A stretch of DNA of 64,000 bases from Anaerolineae bacterium (GTDB taxonomy: Bacteria > Chloroflexota > Anaerolineae > 4572-78 > J111): the NCBI GenBank assembly GCA_023382535.1, contig JAHDWA010000002.1, positions 248,001-312,000 of the forward strand. Reading direction: 5' to 3'. This document shows positions 16,581 to 25,265 of the stretch, in pieces. The first letter of the stretch is position 1; every line of letters begins with the position of its first letter. The notes beneath the pieces are model-generated. The model searched no databases and was not told the origin of the DNA. It saw nothing but the letters and a program-made list of their open reading frames with translations. Made by a program: the position numbers and the translations under genes.

Positions 16581-17960
16581 GTGGCTTATTATCTCCTTAA
16601 ACGTTTATTCACTGCATCTATCCTGTCACTCTTGATTATAGGTGTTAGTGCGGGCCTCCTGGGTAAGATCATCGCCGGGGTTGCTGCCGGAGCAGGTGAG
16701 GTAAAGACGCTGGACAGAAACCTGGAACCGGTGGTCATCGAGGGAAACAAGGCTGCTTCCCTCATCGGATCTCCCGTCGACCATCTGTTTGTCTACACTT
16801 CTAATGGGACTGCCTGGGGCGGGCAAATCCCGGTCCAGGTGGACGAAGTATCGCTGAGCGGCCATTACACCGCCGTCGAGGACGGGCTGTTAGATGCTAA
16901 CGACGAAATTGTTTTTATGGCCAAAGATTTGGGAGACCGCGCTCCCAATCCAGCCTCGCTCACGACGACTTTGCCGATCAGCGCGGCCTGGTACGAAATT
17001 GAAGTGACCGACCCCCTCAGCCCGACCAAAAAAGGTTGGGCTTACCTGGTTCGCTCCAGCAGTCTGCCAGTCTCAGCTAGCAGCGATTATGTTAGTTATC
17101 TGACGGCCAAGCAGCGCGTCACCACGAACCGGTATGAGGCAGGTTTCACCAACGCCTACGCCGGGTTAGATCATTTCAATCTAAATGGGAGCGGCGATAT
17201 CCTTGATCGGACCAAGCTGCGGGTTGTCATCAATTTTTTGGGTATTGCCTGGCCCTTTACCGAGGATGATCTGAGCAATAACGATGTGGAAACCATTTTA
17301 ATTAAAGATGGGCCGGTACGGGTGATTCTGATGCAGCAAGTGAGCGCTTCGCCGGCGCCGCCTATTGCCGAGGGCAGCGTCAGTATCACGAATCTGGCTT
17401 ATGCTTCCCTGTTGCAGTCAACAGCCAGCGTTAGCTTCACGTTTCCTATTTCTGAGGTGCGCACGTCGGTTGACTTCAATCACACCATCACCGGGGCCAC
17501 CTTTTACAACGCCTCCGTCGCTGGGGGGGTCGTTATTGATGGCAGACCGGACGCCGTGCCCGTGGTCCCCTTAAGTAACTGGGGCCAGGTCAGTACCACC
17601 ACAGGCCGGCTGGTCCAGGTTGCCAATCCTGCCTCGGCTATCCCCGCCGGAGGTAGCCAGAAAAACTATTACTGTGACGATAATAACCCCAACCCGGGTG
17701 CTTTTGAGTGTGATGGCACGCCGAAATCAGGGGATAACGTCGCTTATGGCGATACCGGCCTCTTGATTGAGGGGGGGATCAATCCGGCGTTTACGCTCGA
17801 CAGCGCCCTCTTTGTTCTAGCGCCTGCTGCCGGCGGGCCAAACAACGTAGGGGCAACCTACGCCAGTTACTTTTTCAATCCCCTTCTTGTTGGAGCAGGT
17901 TTTCAAGCAGCGAATCCCATCGGCCCAAATTTTTTGCCAATTATTTTAAAGAACAGGTAA
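16581..17960 (+). CDS. Exported protein of unknown function (GTG start)
   Basis: No family recognised. It has 459 residues. GTG 16581 is preceded by AAGGAAGGAG. The first 45 residues are a signal peptide or anchor (RLFTASILSLLIIGVSAGLLG). The rest is beta-rich, with WGGQIPVQVDEVSL near residue 75 and a Cys pair (YYCDDNNPNPGAFEC) near 370-385. The extreme C-terminus, PNFLPIILKNR, resembles the YLPLxL-K/R tails I recall on many exported Chloroflexota proteins, perhaps a sorting signal. It is 20 bases from the next exported gene and follows the acyl/amide cassette, so it may belong to the surface product made by this locus. Confidence 0.7.
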   Translation: MAYYLLKRLFTASILSLLIIGVSAGLLGKIIAGVAAGAGEVKTLDRNLEPVVIEGNKAASLIGSPVDHLFVYTSNGTAWGGQIPVQVDEVSLSGHYTAVEDGLLDANDEIVFMAKDLGDRAPNPASLTTTLPISAAWYEIEVTDPLSPTKKGWAYLVRSSSLPVSASSDYVSYLTAKQRVTTNRYEAGFTNAYAGLDHFNLNGSGDILDRTKLRVVINFLGIAWPFTEDDLSNNDVETILIKDGPVRVILMQQVSASPAPPIAEGSVSITNLAYASLLQSTASVSFTFPISEVRTSVDFNHTITGATFYNASVAGGVVIDGRPDAVPVVPLSNWGQVSTTTGRLVQVANPASAIPAGGSQKNYYCDDNNPNPGAFECDGTPKSGDNVAYGDTGLLIEGGINPAFTLDSALFVLAPAAGGPNNVGATYASYFFNPLLVGAGFQAANPIGPNFLPIILKNR

Positions 17961-17980
17961 GTTATCGAAGGGGCTAAACG

Positions 17981-20017
17981 ATGCAACGATCAATCCCAAT
18001 TCTTTGGGCGCTGGTAATTATCCTGCTGATCTTCAATTTACTCCTGCTCGATGCGCTCAACCTGGCCCGGCTTACTGCGGTTGAAACCCTCAGCAAAGTT
18101 GAAACGACCCTGGACAGCCTGTCCAACGAGGTGATCATTTATAACCTCAAGGTGAACCAGGCCGTGCCGGTGAAGGTGGATGTGCCTTTTAACCGCACGA
18201 TGGAAATCCCCATTAACGCCGTTATCCCGGTTGATCAACAACTGACCGTCCCCTTTTCGATAGGGGGGCGAGAAGTTGCGCTTGAGGTGCCTATCAAGAG
18301 CGATTTCCCCATAGACACGGTTGTTCCGGTCACTTTTAACGAGACACTCAACGTTGATACCGTGGTTCAACTCGATACAACCCTGCCAGTTGAAATTGAC
18401 CTCGCTCAAACCCCCCTGGCCGGCTATCTCAAACAGGCCAGGCAAGATATCAGCCGTCTGAGAAACAGGCTGGCTCTACAGGGCACAGGGGCGGCAGTGG
18501 AAGAAATAAGCGCCGCTGGGACGAAGGCCGAAGTTCAGGTTCACCCTGACCTGGCTCATGCCAGCGATTCTTCAGTATCTCCGGTGACGCCGGTAGAAAC
18601 TGGCCCCGCTCTCCCCATGCCAACAGAGAATTTGGAATTGGATCGTTCCCCAGTTCATACGCCAACCCTGACCGGCGAGGTATCCCGGCCTGATAATAGC
18701 CTGCAGCAAGTTGTTGATTTAGGTTTATGTGGGCATGCTTATTGGCCCCTGCCCCTCGACGCGAGGTGGACATTTAACAGCCCGGCTACCAGTTACAGCC
18801 TCCTGGTGGATAATACTGCCAACAACCAGGTTGAGTTGAGCACCTCCTACGAAAATCAGGCGCTTTACTTTAGCCTGGTCTGTTATCAGAAGGGTCTGGG
18901 GGGTGGTTTCTTGGGGGACATGCGCCGCCTCAGCGCCCTGGGCCGCCTTAACTTCAGTAATCCACGCGGCATGTTTTTACCTGGCCCGGCGCTGATGGAA
19001 ACTATCGGCCAGCCCTGGACACAGGAGTTTGACGTCGCCGGTATAGTTGAGGCTCGCCAAGGGGATAAGTTGGTAACAGGCCAGATTAGCCGGGGATGGG
19101 CCACAGCAACTTACACGCCCACCGGTTTTGAGTCGCTGGAAACGCCGTTGGGGCCGCGAGAAGCGCTGCGTCTCGAACAAAAACTGAACCTTAATCTTGA
19201 ACTCGATTTTGACCTGGGGGATCAGATGATCCGGGCTACAGAAATTGTAGAATTGACCAATATTTACTGGTTTGCCAAAGGTATCGGGCCGGTAAAAATA
19301 CACTGGCAAGGGGGCGCGATTCAACAGGATTTTAAGATTGGCGATCAGTCCATTCAACAGCAGGCAGCCGTGCCCGCCCTGGCTGAAGAGCAGCTCGTCT
19401 TTGTGTGTCTTCCGCTTAAAGGAGCATCCTCGCCATGTATGGGCCTGACCGGTATGTCTGGGTCTGATTTGACGGTTCCCCCTGAGTCTGAACTGGTCAT
19501 ACCGGGTTTCATTTTCCCCGAGGCCAGCGGTCAAAATGACGGCTCCAGCAGTCCAGGCCCAATCACGCCCACAGAATCGGCAAAATCCTCACCTCAGGCT
19601 GAGCCGACGGCAACCGGCAGTAACAACGAGCAGGCGGTCTTGTTGGTCTACTTGAAGGCGGTTGCTAACCTGGGTGAAAAGATAAACGCGGCGGGGCAAA
19701 AATTTGGGCAGGACGCCCTGGCTTATCGCGATGACGAGCTGACCCTGGCCGAATTTCAGGACAGTTTCTTGTCATTTGTCCCTCACGTTCAGGGAGCGAT
19801 CCGGGAAATCAACCAGCTTAAGCCCCCTCCCCCGGCCCAGGCAGCTCACCACAAGTTGACCACCGGCTTGAACCAGTGTAACGAAGCCATTGAGCTGATG
19901 GATCAGTGGTTCGATACGTTTAATGATGACACCAAGGAAACGGTTGCCCTTTTGGTAGCCAGTTGTATGGACCAGGTGGATGCAGCCAGAGATGAACTGG
20001 AGGGGTTGGCCAATTAG
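17981..20017 (+). CDS. Membrane-anchored extracellular protein of unknown function
   Basis: No family recognised. It has 678 residues. A single N-terminal helix (about 6-27) anchors it. Residues 55-145 are a repetitive strand region with an alternating PVxVxVPF / IPINAVIPV / VPIKSDFPI / VVPVTF pattern, suggestive of a regular beta structure. A short helix follows (about 150-170), then a low-complexity linker, a globular domain (about 240-475), a Pro/Ser/Thr linker, and a C-terminal helical domain (about 550-678). It is co-directional with, and 20 bases after, the preceding exported gene. A strong terminator follows, so it is the last gene of the polysaccharide locus. Confidence 0.7.
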   Translation: MQRSIPILWALVIILLIFNLLLLDALNLARLTAVETLSKVETTLDSLSNEVIIYNLKVNQAVPVKVDVPFNRTMEIPINAVIPVDQQLTVPFSIGGREVALEVPIKSDFPIDTVVPVTFNETLNVDTVVQLDTTLPVEIDLAQTPLAGYLKQARQDISRLRNRLALQGTGAAVEEISAAGTKAEVQVHPDLAHASDSSVSPVTPVETGPALPMPTENLELDRSPVHTPTLTGEVSRPDNSLQQVVDLGLCGHAYWPLPLDARWTFNSPATSYSLLVDNTANNQVELSTSYENQALYFSLVCYQKGLGGGFLGDMRRLSALGRLNFSNPRGMFLPGPALMETIGQPWTQEFDVAGIVEARQGDKLVTGQISRGWATATYTPTGFESLETPLGPREALRLEQKLNLNLELDFDLGDQMIRATEIVELTNIYWFAKGIGPVKIHWQGGAIQQDFKIGDQSIQQQAAVPALAEEQLVFVCLPLKGASSPCMGLTGMSGSDLTVPPESELVIPGFIFPEASGQNDGSSSPGPITPTESAKSSPQAEPTATGSNNEQAVLLVYLKAVANLGEKINAAGQKFGQDALAYRDDELTLAEFQDSFLSFVPHVQGAIREINQLKPPPPAQAAHHKLTTGLNQCNEAIELMDQWFDTFNDDTKETVALLVASCMDQVDAARDELEGLAN

Positions 20018-20088
20018 AATTAAACGGTCCTAGTTCTCTAAACATGGCCAAATATACCCGTTAGGGATGGACATGTTTGTTAGAGTCA

Positions 20089-20116
20089 AAAGCCCCGTCT
20101 TAAGGCGGGGCTTTTT
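20089..20116 (+). terminator. Rho-independent terminator closing the polysaccharide locus
   Basis: A 9-bp stem AAAGCCCCG (20089-20097) with CGGGGCTTT (20106-20114), followed by a T run to 20116. It lies 72 bases after the last gene. It also faces the convergent VWA gene. Confidence 0.9.
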
Positions 20117-20173
20117 GATTCAAGAGAGCTGCCAGATTTTACCGGGCCGGTGATCCTGGCTCGGTCCGAACTG

Positions 20174-21241
20174 TCACGGCAAGGGATGCCAGATCAGCGA
20201 TAGGACAATCGCCAGCGCCGCCAGGAGCGCGCCAAAAGCGGTGAAGATAACACTGATTTCCGTGATTTCGCGCCTGGTAAATAGGTAAGTCGGGAGTTCG
20301 TGGAAAACATCCTGAAGTTCGTCTGCGCTCTCAGCCGAGTAATAGGTCCCCCCGGTCATATCGGCAACTTCCTTTAAGGTGTCCTCGTCAATCCCCCGGC
20401 GAAACCCGCCGCCAAAGCCAAAGCCTCCGCCGAATTGTTGGCCGCCTCCCATTGAGTTGCTGCTCTGAAAACCCCGGCCGCAAAAAGGAAGCGACTCAGA
20501 CCCATTTTCGGTACCAAAGCCAATGGTGTAGACCCTAACACCCCGGTCAACGGCTTGCTGCGCAGCCTCCAACGGCAATACACCGGAATTGCTCGCCCCA
20601 TCGGTGAGTAAAACGATGACGTCCGGCACATACATCCCTTCAGGTACAGGCGTTGGCTTGACCCCGGACGAGGTGCCGGTGACGCTGGGAGCAACGCTCT
20701 TGTTAATTTCAGCAATCGCGTCCAGCGACTTAAGGATGGCAGTGCCAATCGCCGTCCGGCGGGCGGTGTCCAGCCCTTCGACCGCGTCTTGCAGCACTTC
20801 CTGATCGGCCGTCGGCGGCTGGATCAACTCGGCGAAACCGGCGAAGGCGACGATGCCGATCTGGGTGTTGGATTGTTGGCTTTGGATGAAAGACAGGGCC
20901 GCCTCTTTGGCCACCACTAGGCGATTGGGCGGAATATCGGTCGCGCACATGCTCCGGGAGACATCCAGGGCCAGAATGATATTCGCCCGGCCGCTCGGTA
21001 CACTAACGCTGGTCACCGGGCGGCCCAGGGCAATCACCAGGCTAACCAGCGCCAGGAGGAACAGGGCAAACGGCAGATGGCGTCGCAGGAGCGACTGGGA
21101 AGGCAGCGCCTCGCGCACCAGAGCCAGGCTGGAGTAGCGCACCGCAAAACGCCGCCGCCGGCGCAGCATCCAAATATACCCGACCACAATCAACGGTATT
21201 AAACCCAGCAGGAGCAGGAACCCGGGCCAAAGCAAATCCAT
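20174..21241 (-). CDS. VWA-domain membrane protein (BatA-like)
   Basis: A membrane-anchored von Willebrand A protein of 355 residues. The N-terminal BatA-type region has two helices (about 5-25 and 55-75). The VWA domain carries the metal site DVSRS (about 93-97) and LLTDGASNSG. A C-terminal helix (about 330-350) closes it. These proteins typically work with MoxR ATPases as chaperones in complex maturation or stress tolerance. Unusual is a Gly/Phe-rich insert (about residues 255-285) inside the VWA domain. It is the last gene of the MoxR-DUF58-VWA-VWA operon, 13 bases after its paralogue. Confidence 0.88.
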   Translation of the reverse strand: MDLLWPGFLLLLGLIPLIVVGYIWMLRRRRRFAVRYSSLALVREALPSQSLLRRHLPFALFLLALVSLVIALGRPVTSVSVPSGRANIILALDVSRSMCATDIPPNRLVVAKEAALSFIQSQQSNTQIGIVAFAGFAELIQPPTADQEVLQDAVEGLDTARRTAIGTAILKSLDAIAEINKSVAPSVTGTSSGVKPTPVPEGMYVPDVIVLLTDGASNSGVLPLEAAQQAVDRGVRVYTIGFGTENGSESLPFCGRGFQSSNSMGGGQQFGGGFGFGGGFRRGIDEDTLKEVADMTGGTYYSAESADELQDVFHELPTYLFTRREITEISVIFTAFGALLAALAIVLSLIWHPLP

Positions 21242-21254
21242 TAACTACCTCCCC

Positions 21255-22262
21255 TCACGGCACACGGCTGAACCACAGGAGCGAAAATGTACCGCCCATC
21301 AACAGGACGAGGATACCCGCGCCGGCAAAAATAGAAGTGACCTCCATCTTTTCCTCTTTGATGACAAACTGGGGGTCGAGGTTTTGGTAAATCGTGCGCA
21401 GCTCTTCTTCATTCTCGGCATTGTAATAGTCGCCGTCGGTGAGCTGCGCAATTTGTTGCAGCATCGCCTCGTCGAGCTGGGTGTGAACGGTGAAGCCTTC
21501 GACCTTCAGGAGTGTCCCCGCCGTGCTGCCAATACCAATGGGGTAGACGCGCACCCCGCGATCTGCGGCTACCTGCGCGGCTTCCAGCGGGTCGGGGGCC
21601 TGGTTGTTCTCGCCGTCGGTGAGCAGGATAATGACCGCAGAGGTATACGTCCCTTCCGGCAGGGGCGTTGGCGTAATGGTGGGTGCTGGGGTCTGGCTAT
21701 TGTCGAAAGAGGGAGCTGGCTCAACGTCCCCGGTAATCGTGTTGAGCGAAACGAAAATGCCCTGCCCCAGCGATGTGCCCCGCTGCGGCGTCAGGCGATT
21801 GATCGTCGCCAGGATGGCCTCCTGGTCGTTCGTCGGCGTCTGTACGGTAAAGCCGCCGTCGCTGAAGGCGACAATACCTATTTGCACGCTGGCCGGCTGG
21901 TGCTGCACAAACTCCAGCGCGGCAGCTTTGGCCGCTTCCATGCGGGTTGGCTTCAAATCGTCCGCGGCCATGCTGCCGGAAACGTCAAAGGCAAGGATAA
22001 CCGTACCCTCCACGCGGGGCAGGCTGATAACCGTTTGCGGGCGGGCCATGGCCAGCAGCAGGATGGTCAGACCGGTTAAAAAGAAGGCCGGAGGAACGTG
22101 GCGGCGTCTGCCCAGCGTACGCCCCGCGGCCTCTTGGACGACTCCCAGCGGACCGAAACTGGCGGCAAAGCGCCGCCGCCGCTGCTGCATCTGCAAGTAT
22201 AACCAGACGAACAGCGGAACCAGTAACAGGAATAATAGCATCGTGGGCCAAATGAATGACAT
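21255..22262 (-). CDS. VWA-domain membrane protein (BatA/BatB-like)
   Basis: A paralogue of the next downstream gene, 335 residues. It has N-terminal helices (about 5-22 and 55-75), the metal site FDVSGSMAADDLKP (about 90), a Thr in LTPQRGTSLGQG, and ILLTDGENNQAPDPLEAA, with a C-terminal helix. All metal-site residues (DxSxS, T, D) are present, so it should bind ligand. It lies 14 bases after the DUF58 gene and 13 before the second VWA gene. Two tandem VWA proteins after DUF58 is the standard Bat/MoxR arrangement. Confidence 0.88.
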   Translation of the reverse strand: MSFIWPTMLLFLLLVPLFVWLYLQMQQRRRRFAASFGPLGVVQEAAGRTLGRRRHVPPAFFLTGLTILLLAMARPQTVISLPRVEGTVILAFDVSGSMAADDLKPTRMEAAKAAALEFVQHQPASVQIGIVAFSDGGFTVQTPTNDQEAILATINRLTPQRGTSLGQGIFVSLNTITGDVEPAPSFDNSQTPAPTITPTPLPEGTYTSAVIILLTDGENNQAPDPLEAAQVAADRGVRVYPIGIGSTAGTLLKVEGFTVHTQLDEAMLQQIAQLTDGDYYNAENEEELRTIYQNLDPQFVIKEEKMEVTSIFAGAGILVLLMGGTFSLLWFSRVP

Positions 22263-22276
22263 CGGTAAAACTAAAC

Positions 22277-23176
22277 CTACCTCCGGCGCTGCCGCCGCAG
22301 CGAAGCAAAGCGCACGATAGCCCTGACCAGGTCTTCTTCGGTGGAGAGGGAAAGCGCCTCCACTCCGGCATGTTTAAATGCTTCGTTCAAGGCTGTTTCG
22401 CGCCGCCGCGCCGCCTCTTGAAACCGCTGGCGGAATCGCCGATCGTGCGTGTCTACATAGAGCTGCTCGCCGGTCTCCGCATCCTCCATAATGATCGGCC
22501 CCATGTCCGGCAGTTCTACCTCGCGCGGGTCCCACAAGCGGATGGCCAGGACTTCGTGCCGCTGGTTGAGTAACTTCAACGGCCGCTCCCAGCCCGGCTC
22601 GCTGATAAAATCCGAGATGATGAAGATCAAAGAGCGCTTTTTAATGGCGTGTAGCCCGGCGTCGAGCAGCGGCTTTAAATTGGTAAAGGCTGTTTGGCGT
22701 GGAGGCGGCTGCTTGAGCAGGTCATTGACCAGGCGCAAAACCTGGAGCTTCCCGCCGCTGGCGGGAATTGTCCGCTCAACGCGGCTGCCATAGAAGATCG
22801 CGCCGATGCGATTGCCGTGGCGGGTGAGCAGCCGGGCAATGGTCGTGACAAAATCAATCAGCACCTCCCGTTTGAGTGTTTGCACCGGGCCAAAATCCAT
22901 GGAGGGACTCAGGTCCAGCAAAAACCAGCCGGTTATTTCGCGGTCTTCGATATATTGCCGCACGTAGGGCGAATTCATCCGCGCGGTCACATTCCAGTCA
23001 ATATAGCGAATATCGTCTTCGGGCTGGTATTCGCGCAGATCGGCAAAATCCACCCCGTAGCCATAAAACAGGGTGCGGTAATCGCCTTGCAGCAGGCCGT
23101 CCAGCCGGCGGATGACCTGCCAATCAAGACGCTGCAGGATACGTTCAGGCGTTGACGCGGAGATTGACATGCTCAT
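22277..23176 (-). CDS. DUF58 domain protein of the MoxR operon
   Basis: A soluble protein of 299 residues with the DUF58 signature: LLQGDYRTLFYGYGVDFADLREYQPEDDIRYIDWNVTARM (about 28-68) then a VWA-like domain with DLSPSMDFG (about 88-96). DUF58 proteins are encoded with MoxR ATPases and VWA proteins and are thought to recruit substrates. The start overlaps the end of the moxR gene by about 30 bases, which indicates translational coupling; ATG at 23176 or two codons later are both possible. Confidence 0.9.
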   Translation of the reverse strand: MSMSISASTPERILQRLDWQVIRRLDGLLQGDYRTLFYGYGVDFADLREYQPEDDIRYIDWNVTARMNSPYVRQYIEDREITGWFLLDLSPSMDFGPVQTLKREVLIDFVTTIARLLTRHGNRIGAIFYGSRVERTIPASGGKLQVLRLVNDLLKQPPPRQTAFTNLKPLLDAGLHAIKKRSLIFIISDFISEPGWERPLKLLNQRHEVLAIRLWDPREVELPDMGPIIMEDAETGEQLYVDTHDRRFRQRFQEAARRRETALNEAFKHAGVEALSLSTEEDLVRAIVRFASLRRQRRR

Positions 23177-24161
23177 GCAATGGCACCACCGGAATGGGAA
23201 TACGATCGAGAATCTTTTTCAACAGGTCATCGGCGCTGACGTTGTCCGAGAGCGCCTCGTACGACAGCACCATGCGGTGCCGCATCACGTCGAGCGCCAT
23301 GTCCAGCACGTCCTGCGGCAGCGCATAAGACCGCCCGCGCACAAAGGCCAGCGCCCGTGCCGTGAGGATCAGGTTGATCGAAGCGCGCGGGCTGGCGCCG
23401 AACACGATGTAGGGTTGCAGTTCTTTCAAGCCGACATCTTTCGGCGTTCGGGTAGCGGTCACCATACGGACGGCGTACTCGATAAGGGCCGGGTCCACGT
23501 AAACTTTATCGGCCTCTTGCTGTAACTCCACCAGTTGCTCGGTGGTCAGCACTTTTTGCACAGCCTGGAGCAGGCCTGTCATGCGTTCGACGATAACAAA
23601 TTCTTCCGTCGCGCTCGGATAACCGACCAGCACCTTGAGCATAAAACGGTCCACCTGCGCTTCGGGTAAGGCATAGGTACCTTCGGTCTCGATCGGATTC
23701 TGGGTCGCCAGCACCAGGAAAGGATGCGGCACCTTGAAGGTTTCGCGCCCAATCGTTACCTGCCGTTCCTGCATCACTTCGAGCAGGGCACTTTGGACCT
23801 TGGCCGGGGCGCGGTTGATCTCGTCCGCCAGCAGAAGGTTGGTAAAGACCGGGCCGAGCGAGGTGTTGAATTCGCCGGTCTTCTGATTGTAGATGCGCGT
23901 ACCGATCAAATCAGCGGGGACCAGATCGGGTGTGAACTGGATGCGCTTGAACTCGCCGCCAATTGCTTCCGCCAGGGTTTTGATCGCCATCGTCTTGGCC
24001 AGACCCGGCACCCCTTCGACCAGGATGTGCCCGCGCGCCAGCAGGGCGACGACCAGTTGTTCCAACAGGTGGTCCTGCCCGACGATGATCTTCTTCACCT
24101 CGTACAGCACCCGTTCCATCGGTTTTCTTTTCTCAGGGTTCATAAATTGATCCATGGGCAT
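23145..24161 (-). CDS. MoxR-family AAA+ ATPase
   Basis: A 338-residue ATPase that remodels protein complexes together with the VWA and DUF58 proteins encoded after it. The Walker A is LVEGVPGLAKTMAIKTL (about 52-68), Walker B is LLADEINRAPAKVQSALLEVMQE, and sensor 1 is FLVLATQNPIETEGTYALPEAQ, all typical of MoxR. The AAA lid domain fills the C-terminus. It is first in a four-gene minus-strand operon. An intergenic inverted repeat lies between it and the HtrA-type protease gene. Confidence 0.93.
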   Translation of the reverse strand: MPMDQFMNPEKRKPMERVLYEVKKIIVGQDHLLEQLVVALLARGHILVEGVPGLAKTMAIKTLAEAIGGEFKRIQFTPDLVPADLIGTRIYNQKTGEFNTSLGPVFTNLLLADEINRAPAKVQSALLEVMQERQVTIGRETFKVPHPFLVLATQNPIETEGTYALPEAQVDRFMLKVLVGYPSATEEFVIVERMTGLLQAVQKVLTTEQLVELQQEADKVYVDPALIEYAVRMVTATRTPKDVGLKELQPYIVFGASPRASINLILTARALAFVRGRSYALPQDVLDMALDVMRHRMVLSYEALSDNVSADDLLKKILDRIPIPVVPLHEHVNLRVNA

Positions 24162-24197
24162 TCTCCTGCGAAATATAGTAAACAGTCATGAAGGGAT

Positions 24198-24249
24198 AGT
24201 GAGCAGTAATCAGTTTAATCCCCTACTGTTTCACTGATTACTGCTCACT
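24198..24249. repeat. Intergenic inverted word repeat (17-bp arms)
   Basis: Perfect arms 24198-24214 (AGTGAGCAGTAATCAGT) and 24233-24249 with an 18-base loop, between the protease and moxR genes. Within the arm the word CAGTAATCAGT is internally repetitive. No U-tract follows. It belongs to the window-wide set of word-built inverted repeats. Confidence 0.8.
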
Positions 24250-24255
24250 GAATAC

Positions 24256-25095
24256 TTAATAGGGCGGCGAGCCGACAGCCCCAACCGCCACATTGATCGG
24301 CACCGCAAAGCCGATGCCGATAAAGACATCCTGTTCGGTTGGATTGACCAGGGCGGCGACAATACCGACCACGTGGCCATCCCGGTTTAGCAGCGGTCCG
24401 CCGGAATTACCGGGATTTACGGCAGCGTCAATCTGGATTAAGCCTTTCAATCTTTGTTTGCTGTCAGGGGGTCTGAAGGAGCGGTCGAGACCGGAGATAA
24501 CGCCCGCGCTCATCGAGCCGTAGAGACCGAGGGGATGGCCGACGGCAAATGCTTCATCGCCGATGTGCATCGCGCCCGGGTTCCCCAGGATGGCGGGCAC
24601 GAGCAGCCCCGGGGGCTGGCTGGCGCGTAGAACGGCGATGTCGTTCTCCGGCTGGGTGGCGATCACCTCCGCGCTCGACTCGGTGCCGTCGGCGAAGATG
24701 AGCTGAATGTCAGAAGCGTTGGCGACAACATGGAGGCTGGTCAGGATGTCGCCCTGGTCGTTAATGACCACCCCGCTCCCGATGCCATTATCCACCTCAC
24801 CGTTTGTGTCCGAAACTTCCGTTTCAATAAAAACAAGCGAGGGCCGGATGGCCTGGTATACCCGTGCCGAAAAGGCGGGCGGTGGGGTGGCCGAGGCGAG
24901 GGCCTGAACAATCGAGTCGTTGACCTCGCGCGTCGTTAGTTGGGCTGGAGCGGGAAACAGAGTATTGTAAAGCAGGAGCGCCGCGAGCGCAGCCAACACT
25001 CCGGCAGCGAAGGGTGCGGTACTGCGAATATAGGGACGGAGACGTTGCAGGCGTCCTCGCCATAACTCCGCTGGTGAAGCCGAAGATCCATCCAT
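24256..25095 (-). CDS. HtrA/DegP-type trypsin-like serine protease without PDZ domain
   Basis: A periplasmic or outer-face serine protease anchored by one helix (about 28-48). The catalytic triad is visible: His in DILTSLHVVANAS, Asp in PENDIAVLRA, and Ser in DAAVNPGNSGGPLL (about 229). At 279 residues it ends right after the protease domain, so the C-terminal PDZ domain of classic DegP is absent. This would make it a simpler quality-control protease. It is directly upstream of the MoxR operon on the same strand and may be transcribed with it. Confidence 0.88.
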   Translation of the reverse strand: MDGSSASPAELWRGRLQRLRPYIRSTAPFAAGVLAALAALLLYNTLFPAPAQLTTREVNDSIVQALASATPPPAFSARVYQAIRPSLVFIETEVSDTNGEVDNGIGSGVVINDQGDILTSLHVVANASDIQLIFADGTESSAEVIATQPENDIAVLRASQPPGLLVPAILGNPGAMHIGDEAFAVGHPLGLYGSMSAGVISGLDRSFRPPDSKQRLKGLIQIDAAVNPGNSGGPLLNRDGHVVGIVAALVNPTEQDVFIGIGFAVPINVAVGAVGSPPY

Positions 25096-25265
25096 TTTCC
25101 CCCCTGAGGAAACTGACCTGCATTCAGTTTGGAGCAGCTATTCAGCAGGTGTTTGGAACTACCTCTATGGAACTAATGCCAGAAGTAACCGTAATTATAG
25201 CATCCTTTTCTAAAATGCAAATGAGATAAAGCTGAGAGAATCCTAAATCCCAGCGCGCTCCAAAT

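Noticed and set aside
11698..17960. Exosortase/PEP-CTERM system
   Set aside because: Ligase and amidotransferase look similar, but no exosortase or PEP-CTERM tail is visible in the window.
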